64,000 bases of DNA from Liquidambar formosana (lineage: Eukaryota; Streptophyta; Magnoliopsida; Saxifragales; Altingiaceae). The stretch is taken from NCBI GenBank assembly GCA_039720395.1, contig CM077831.1, positions 10,466,333 through 10,530,332 of the forward strand, read 5' to 3'. This document shows, piece after piece, positions 57,145-64,000 of the stretch (the first letter of the stretch is position 1; each line of letters starts with the position of its first letter). Position numbers and translations under genes: made by a program. The notes beneath the pieces are model-generated. The model was not told the origin of the DNA. It was given only the letters and a program-made list of their open reading frames with translations, and ran no database searches.

Positions 57145-58754
57145 CTCGAGTTGGTCTCTTAATTTGATTGGGCTAATTTAATAACTTAATCACATGCAAA
57201 ACAGTATCAATCAATAAAACACAGCATGCATAACATATATCCCATCCATCCATTTCATCCATGCATAATCAAACAAAGAAAATAAAATAAAACAGAAAAA
57301 AGAAAAGAGAAGAAAAACCTAGGATACTTGGATCCTAGAACGGACTTGAGCCTCAAAAAGAGCGCCTACTTACCATGCAACGAAATACATGGATCAAAGT
57401 CCACGTAGTTCGAATAGAATAGGGTTAAACCCTAATAGAGACTCATGGTAAACCTTAGGTTTCCTTCCATAGTAATTTTCGAAGACAAATGATTCTCAAT
57501 AAGATTTCAATGAAAGGTATAGACTTTTGAAAAGGGGTGGAAAGAAACCCTAGAATTTACCATATCCCTCTATTAGAAAATAACCCTAGGAGGGAGAAGA
57601 GAGAAGAAAGGTTAGGAAAAGTGAATTGGGGCACTTCATACCCTACTTACCTTATGCAATTTTCTCCAAGCAATAGCAAGCTCAAGCGATAACGACCTTA
57701 TTTGCAATAAGGCCATTATTGTACCTGTTTGCACCATTACAAGTGCTCAATGCATATCAAAAAGGATAACATAACAATCTGGACAGATAGTATTAAGGCT
57801 CAAAGTCATCCACTAATCATGTTATCAACAAAAACAGTGAATAAATAGAGACCTTAATGCAACCCTAATCTCATGTCATGCATAAAACCCTAAAAATCCA
57901 CTACATGCATGCAAAAACTATCATAGTTATTCTATATATATCATATATATAATAACCATGAAGAAAAACAGAAAAGAGAACCTATTCTATCATGCTATAG
58001 GAAACTTGTGTGAATTTAGGGTTATCGAAACCCTAATTTCACAACTATGCATTAAAGCATATGAAACGATTCTAACACATGCTCAAATCATCATGAATAT
58101 CATTCATATCATATGTATTAAATAACAGGAGCGTCAACTCATGACAACAATCACAGCGAATAGACTATATGAACTATGCATGATTTAAGAAGACAAAAAG
58201 AGTAACGCTTTCAAATCCTTAGTAAACTAAAGATTATCAAGCACATAGAACCATGAATCATCTTAAAATCATGCATATCATATCACAAAAGCATGGAATT
58301 AACCTAACATGTGGAGTTACAACATGCACTAGAACTATCATAGAAGAAGGAGAAGGAGAAGGAGAAAACCTATATTCAGCATTCAAAAAGAGTGCTTACC
58401 TCTTGTAGAACCTCCCTTGCCTTCAAAGTCCTTGTTCTCTTGCTTGCTTAGGGTTGAAAAGCCTTCTCTTGATGTCCTTCTAGCTCTCCAAACTCGTAGC
58501 TCCCTTTCTCTCTAAGTGTAAAGTGCACTTGTGGCCCCCTATGTGCTGAATATCATGTTCTTTATATAGAGAACTGACCCCATGAACCAATGGTTAAGAT
58601 TAATTCATTAAACAATGATCCTAGGGCTATTAGAGACTCTCTTGGTGCTCAAACAACTCAAACTTACACACTCCTAAGAGAAAACAAGTTGTAATGGCGG
58701 AGGAAACCGTCAAAAGAGGGAGAGAAGAGTCAGAATTTCACTTGAAGACGGATT

Positions 58755-58820
58755 CCCTCGGGTAACCGTCTGGGCTTGGACGGCTGATCGTCTGGCCCCA
58801 GATGGTCACCCGAGGGCTCC
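58755..58820. repeat. GC-rich inverted repeat in the second solo LTR
   Basis: CCTCGGGTAACC.. and ..GGTCACCCGAGG form the outer arms, with GGACGGC and GATCGTC inside. It is homologous to 4510-4593 but more diverged. Confidence 0.65.
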
Positions 58821-59526
58821 CATCAGCATTCCTCGGTTAGACTTCTTCGTCTTCTGGAAGTCTTTCAGGGGGTCAAATTAAGTCCGATTTTGACGAAATA
58901 AAAGCCAAAACGACCGTGTTTCGAAGGGGAACACATTTTTAAGCATTTTAGGACAAAAATACTTAACCATGGGTGCATGGTTAGGTTTTACAAAGGTGGT
59001 TAACCATGGTGCCTCACCGTCGCTAAGCTGGGTTTGTACACAAGGTCGAACCGAATGCTTTCCCAATCGAAATTCAATCTTTTTAAACACACCTAGGATG
59101 TAAATAAAGCCCAATTGAAGTTAAATGAGAGAAAATTGGTTGGGTCTTATGAGTCAATTTGAGCAAACCAAGAAATGGTCTTTTAGCCAACCCGAACCAT
59201 TATGAGCCGAATTGATCTTAAACCATTAATTCATGAAATTGAACCTATATATAGATTCTACATACTCATATGAACTCGAGGGAATGACTCGGGATTCATT
59301 TCAAGGTCAAATGGAAAGTATACGACTTAAAAGACAACTATGCCCTTAAAGTCGCAAAAGTTCTTATTGACTATCGAGATGAACTCCAAATCACTTCAAA
59401 ATTCATACACATGATATTCAATGCCATAGAAACTCAATGCAAAAGACTAGACTCGAAAAGGATTCAAAATCCTACATGAAATGATATGTCCTAGCTAAGG
59501 TGACAAAAATGGGGTGTGACAGAAAG

Positions 59527-60732
59527 AGATAGTTTTTTTATCTTTTCCTGCAGACGGTGCCAAACTGTTGATGACAAAAAATGACCAACAAACAAATCTT
59601 CAGGTAATTTTCATGTAGTCCTCATATGCTCCTCGATATACCTACTAGACAAGGCTCAGGCGATCAGTTGGTGGCTGGTGAGAGCCTTTCCAATGCTCAA
59701 GTTAGATTATATTAAATAAGCATGGAATGTAAGAGGTGAATTGCATAGACCTTGTGTGGTATGGAACTCTTTATTTGTAGTAGGTATCCCAATCTTCATC
59801 AAATTAGGAGGCTAGAGTCCTGGTAGGACTTGTTTAGTTAGTGATAACATCAATCCTTTTACTTTCGGGATCATATTCCTGTATTGTGAGGGTTCTTTAG
59901 TTAACTCTCTTGAGTCCACATGTCGCCCTTGTAATGGGTGATATTTTTCTCCTACATCAATACGTGTTTGTAAATCCCCATCATTAGAGCCCATTAAGAG
60001 GGTTTCTATGTTTCGTATGAGATGCTTGGGGAAGATGTTTGAGGGCAAAATGTTCATGGAAATCAATGTAAAGATGCCACTAGGGATGCCTAAGGAATGC
60101 GTGGAAGAAACTGTTGGTTGGATGGATTATGATGTTCAACAAGGAACTCATAACTCATAAGGACTTGAAAGCTCTGATAAATAACTATCAGAAAACTAGG
60201 GATGTTGCCACATGCCAGTGTAAAATATTGCCACTTGGCTGACTTTTTGAACATTGTTTTTAGATACTAGCAATGAGCCCGTGGATTGCATGGGACAAAG
60301 AGAAGAATATGATATTTAAGAGGAAAAAACCTAAAAAGAAAATAAAAGAAAAAAACGTAAAAGTAAGATCTTACTTGTGCCAATACATTAGGCTCATCAA
60401 ATTTTTATCCATCTTCTGAATCAAAATTGTAATTCTAATATATAGATATAAGTTGGAAATATTGTGTCTTTTAAATTAAAACAAATGATTACAACATTTG
60501 AAAAAAAAATTGTATTTTTTAAGAATAATTGAAAAGTTATTAATTTTGATAATTAGATATATAATTTTAAAAAACAACTTCCAGAACATCTAAAAGCTTA
60601 AGAGGATGCTACGTTGCGTAGAAAGTAGCATTTACTCTCTCCTTAGGTCTTGTCAAGTACAAAATTGCCCAAACAAAGGCACAGGCTCTCAGTCCATGAT
60701 CGTATCAAAATTTTCTCGGTTAGACACAGGGG
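59527..60732. other. Upstream region of the host gene; no other gene seen
   Basis: No ORF of note. At 60267-60296 the - strand reads a hairpin-like CCCATGCAATCCACGGG followed about 9 nt later by CTAG and T, which looks like a Helitron 3' terminus; its 5' end was not found. No clear TATA box was picked out before the ATG at 60733. Confidence 0.4.
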
Positions 60733-63346
60733 ATGAGTGAGACAGTGAGAACAAAGAAGAAGCATTGCTGCATAAGTCACGCCTTCTTCAGAGCAGCTTC
60801 TGAAAACCCCAACAAAGTCGCAGTCATACATGCATCAGGCGGCGCCCGAATTATCAGGGAACTACGCAATAACAATGAACACGGAGAGTGTCCGTCACCG
60901 TCTGTGTCTCCTCCGGTGTTCCAAGGAGACCACTGTTTCACTTTCTCTCATCTGTTGGCATCCGTTGGTTCTCTCTCCTCTCGTCTCCACTGCATCCTCG
61001 ATGGCGGAGATGACCCCTACTTGATCAAACCGAGAGGTTAGGGCATTTCTAATCTGTATTTTGATTCCTCTTTTGTGTTTTTGTGTGATCATTATTCCTT
61101 CTGGTAGCATTTATTTTGCTTTTGGAAGAAAAAAGGTTAACAAGGCAAAAATTTATGTTTAGTTAGGAAAAATTGCACAACCTCACCTTTATTTTTCCCC
61201 TAAGAAAATGTTACTATTTAACTTGGTTGTTGCTCAAGTTCACTGGGTCTAGTTTATCATTTATCATTTTTTTTTTTGGTTGCAGGCAATATCCGTCATG
61301 AGCAGTTGGTGGATGCTCAAATTTCTAACTCTGCAATTTCTTTGAAACCCAGTGTAGAGCAGTTCTCTGAGGCTAAGAATATGTATCCACCAAAAATATT
61401 GGGAATATATATGTTCCCTTCTGCGGAATACCTTATTGCTGTTCTTTCCATTCTGAGGTCTGGAGAGGCTTTCGTGCCTTTAGATCCTTCATGGCCAAAA
61501 GAAAGAATATTATCTATTGTTTCTTCTTCAAATGTCGATCTTATTATTGGGTGCAGATCTTCATTCGATAGAAGCAGTTATCACCAGCTTGATAAATCAC
61601 ATTGGCTTGTAGATTGTAGCAGGTGTCCTATTTTGTGCATATCCATGAAAGACAACCTTCAAGAGCATATTGGTCCATCAGATTTACTTTGGCCATGTGA
61701 AAATGAAAAACTAAGATTGTTCTGTTATTTGATGTACACATCGGGATCAACTGGAAAGCCTAAAGGCGTATGTGGCTCTGAACAAGGTAAGTCATTATTG
61801 TATTTTTGTATTAACATATAATTAAGACTTCAATGTATGCTCTGGTTTGAATTTGTTTGCAATATTTTATTATTTCTTCACCTGGGAAATATTATAATTT
61901 CTTTATCATTATTGTTTGTAACTTTCTTATCATGCAACTACGTGCTTTTGGATACCTAGCATCACTACTGTTCATCAGTGGTAGTTTGAACTTGGATGCT
62001 AGGATCTTCACCCTTTTGTTCCTGTGTCATGGCTAACGATGATTCCATTTATAGTTGATACTAAGGTTGGGTACTTTTACTTATGGAACCAAGAAAGTGC
62101 ATCTTTAAATAGAAACAGAAGTTTATAATTTTTATCATTATTGTTATTATAACCAACATGTCTTGATACTGGTAATCTTCTTCTTGTTGAAAGCATAGAG
62201 ACATGTCTAGTAACCAAGAAAGTATAATACCCCGGATAACAAGAAGAAAGAGTTAGGGAGAATATTTATCTTATATTATTATATAATATATATGTGTATA
62301 TATATATACACACACACACATATATGTACATGTTTTTTTTTGATGAAGCACATATATGTACATGTATCCCCTTGCACACGTACCTAATTTTTGGATCGAG
62401 TCCTTGTATCCTAATATTTAATGGTTTGACGAATTTGACTTCTAGACACATACCCACACCCGAACCCTTGTAACGTAGCTGTGCCCCTCTTGGGAAGAGA
62501 GGGGGGGGGGGTGTTTGGTTCTTAGTCATTTTCGATTAAGGGAATTTTTCTTTAGGGTAAGGCAATCATTTGGAGGTAAGAGGTAGTAATATGTACACCA
62601 TAGAGTGGTCGTTGCAAATGACTAATTGACTTGACCTATTAAATCGACTCCTTTTTATTACATTTGAAATTCCTCATTTTCAAGTTTATTTATAGCCGCA
62701 CACATAGTGAAAATTCAACAAAAAGTTACTTGATTAAAAAAAATTCAATAAAAAGTATTTTCTGCCAATAGTGACATAAAAAACAATATGAATTTCAATA
62801 CCTAAAGTAAAACATGTCTTTAGGTTGAATGAATTTTAGTAAAAAACATTAAAAACATATTCTGTTTGAGATTGGGGTCAAATCATGTGTATCTGCAAGT
62901 TTTGAGAAACTTTTTAGCCAACAAAAAATGAAAAAAATTATGACTACAATTTTTTATTCTTGAGTGATCAGTAACCCTAATCTAAAACCCTGTATTACTT
63001 GACCCATATTGCAGGATATAATGCAATCAATACTAATATTCAAAGATGTGGCTGCATAGCCTCATACCTTGTTATTTATTCATCCTGCAATTATCATTTT
63101 TCTTTTCCCTTTGAATGAGCACTTTAATGTAATCATCTTCCTCTCTTAGGTCTTTTGAATCGCTTTTTATGGATGCAAGAATTGTATCCTCTGGTCGGAG
63201 AGGAACTTCTATTATTCAAGACATCAATAAGCTTTATTGATCACCTGCAAGAATTTCTTGGAGCTATTCTTACTGCTTGTACGTTGATTATACCACCTTT
63301 CACTGAGCTACAGGAAAATTTGTTTTATGTCATCGATTTTCTACAG
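60733..63346 (+). CDS. AAE19: Acyl-activating enzyme 19 / AASDH-like protein, first three exons (partial)
   Basis: Exons 60733-61036, 61286-61786 and 63150-63346 splice in phase to 334 codons, and the gene runs off the right edge. The ATG at 60733 follows an in-frame TAG at 60721. All donors are GT and all acceptors AG (GAG|GTTAGG, TTGCAG|GC, CAAG|GTAAG, CTTAG|GT, CAG|GTATAC). Seen: an adenylate-forming domain with [11 protein letters not shown] (A2-like), the AMP-binding core [12 protein letters not shown] (about 61735), then [14 protein letters not shown] and [14 protein letters not shown] (exon 3). This pattern matches plant acyl-activating enzyme 19, whose relatives in animals are AASDH proteins with a carrier domain and a beta-propeller further on; those parts are not in the window. 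Substrate is not established here. It is the only intact host gene found. Confidence 0.88.
61037..61285 (+). other. Intron 1 of AAE19
   Basis: 249 nt, GT..AG, phase 1, with a T-rich tract before the acceptor TTGCAG. Confidence 0.85.
61787..63149 (+). other. Intron 2 of AAE19
   Basis: 1363 nt, phase 1. Contains TA/CA microsatellites (about 62270-62345) and a run of G (62501-62511). The segment near 62380-62500 (GACACATACCCACACCCG..) looks like an old repeat, but I could not place it in a family. Confidence 0.8.
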
Positions 63347-64000
63347 GTATACATGCATGTTGGACTTTATTATTCCTGGCTCGTCATGGTTATTCCTATT
63401 GTGCTTTTTGAGGTTATTGAGTTCAAACTACACTCCTGATCTATGGACATCCTTTCTTGATTTACGAACATTCTTGAGCAAGTTGAAGTTTTAAAAATTA
63501 AGTTTGGTTTGCAACTTGCCAAGATATGATTATTTTAAATGATTGTTTGCAGATAATGTAGAGTGTTGATTTTTCATAAGATGTAGTACACTCAATGTCT
63601 AATGAATCTTGTAACTTTAAAAATAAATTTATTCCTTAGTTTTTGAAGATCAATAGTTATTCTCCATTATATTTTAGTGGCTTAATTTCGTGCTTTATTT
63701 TCTGGTTTTAGCAAATGCAATGTATTTTCATTTATTTTTATATATCAAAAGCTTGGAAAAATTGAAATGTTGAGAGGGGAATTTTGTTCCTTTAAATTCA
63801 ATGTAAGCTATAAATTATGGATGATCTATAGGATACTAGGATCAGTTTTTTGGTCATATTTTATGGAAACGGTGTATACTTTTTTATTTTATTATTTTTA
63901 AATTATGTTGAGAAAAATTAAGAAATAGAAAATTGATGTCAAAACAGCGGGCTTTTGCTTCAATTTGATATGCATGATCAATCTAATAGTGATGTACTTA
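63347..64000 (+). other. Start of intron 3 of AAE19
   Basis: Begins with the donor GTATAC after a phase-0 exon end. No further exon with adenylation-domain similarity is seen before the window ends. The in-frame read-through to 63439 is intronic. Confidence 0.75.

Larger units (their letters stand above)
56896..59521 (-). mobile_element. Solo LTR of Tat-A family (TSD GAAAG)
   Basis: On the - strand it begins TGTCACACCCC (59521) and ends ..GTTCACA-like (56896, read TGTGAACCC on +), with the perfect duplication GAAAG at 56891-56895 and 59522-59526. Length is 2626 bp. It shares ends and the U5 hairpin with the full-length Tat-A element. Its middle instead resembles the other solo LTR, including a weaker GC-rich inverted repeat. 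It lies only 29 bp right of the Copia element's duplication. Confidence 0.93.

Noticed and set aside
63347..63439. Read-through of AAE19 exon 3 to 63439
   Set aside because: A good GT donor (CAG|GTATAC) lies at 63347 and the protein similarity stops there; the rest is intron.
1..64000. CRISPR arrays, bacterial operons, tRNA or rRNA genes, organelle DNA inserts
   Set aside because: Looked for and not seen. The only direct repeats are LTRs, TSDs and tandem repeats of plant transposons.

Overview
This is a transposon-rich nuclear segment of a flowering plant. It is AT-rich and consists almost entirely of nested LTR retrotransposons. It also holds one decayed endogenous pararetrovirus (Caulimoviridae) and the first exons of a single spliced host gene at the right edge. 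Nothing prokaryotic or organellar was seen. The species cannot be named from sequence alone.

Layout, left to right. Bases 1-11086 are most of an old Copia element (Angela/Tork-like, + strand); only 9 bases of its 5' LTR are in the window. A solo LTR of a Tat/Ogre-type Gypsy family ('Tat-A', - strand, 2010-5298, TSD CTTAT) interrupts its leader. The Copia sits just inside the primer binding site of a second Tat-type family ('Tat-B', - strand), whose 4.45-kb LTR is 11109-15557. Tat-B in turn sits in a decayed chromovirus RT fragment (15558-16355). Next comes a solo LTR (17811-35946, TSD CATTT) split by a complete, young Tat-A element (18809-35806, TSD GTATG). That element has two nearly identical 2.8-kb LTRs, an intact gag-pro ORF, a likely 170-bp intron that fuses it to an intact RT-RH-aRH-INT ORF, an antisense ORF with its own TATA box, and a hairpin-rich 3' tandem array.

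Bases 36611-44578 hold one genome-length (about 7.9 kb), circularly permuted, heavily disabled caulimovirid copy of florendovirus/petuvirus type. It is followed by a Tekay/Del-like solo LTR (45490-48320, TSD AAAGG), a - strand Copia (48622-56857, TSD GTAAG) carrying a 2.8-kb non-autonomous LTR element (49957-52746), and a second Tat-A solo LTR (56896-59521, TSD GAAAG). The host gene starts at 60733. Three exons encode the N-terminal adenylation region of an acyl-activating enzyme 19 / AASDH-type protein, and the gene runs off the right edge.

The points most worth following are RNA-structure signals in the Tat-A family. A U5 hairpin differs between copies by paired (compensatory) changes. A 3' array of about 91-bp repeats carries palindromes whose arms covary. 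A copy of the primer-binding-site core (GTGGCGACTCC) recurs inside U5 of both Tat families. A GC-rich inverted repeat is shared between solo LTRs and the region upstream of the antisense ORF.
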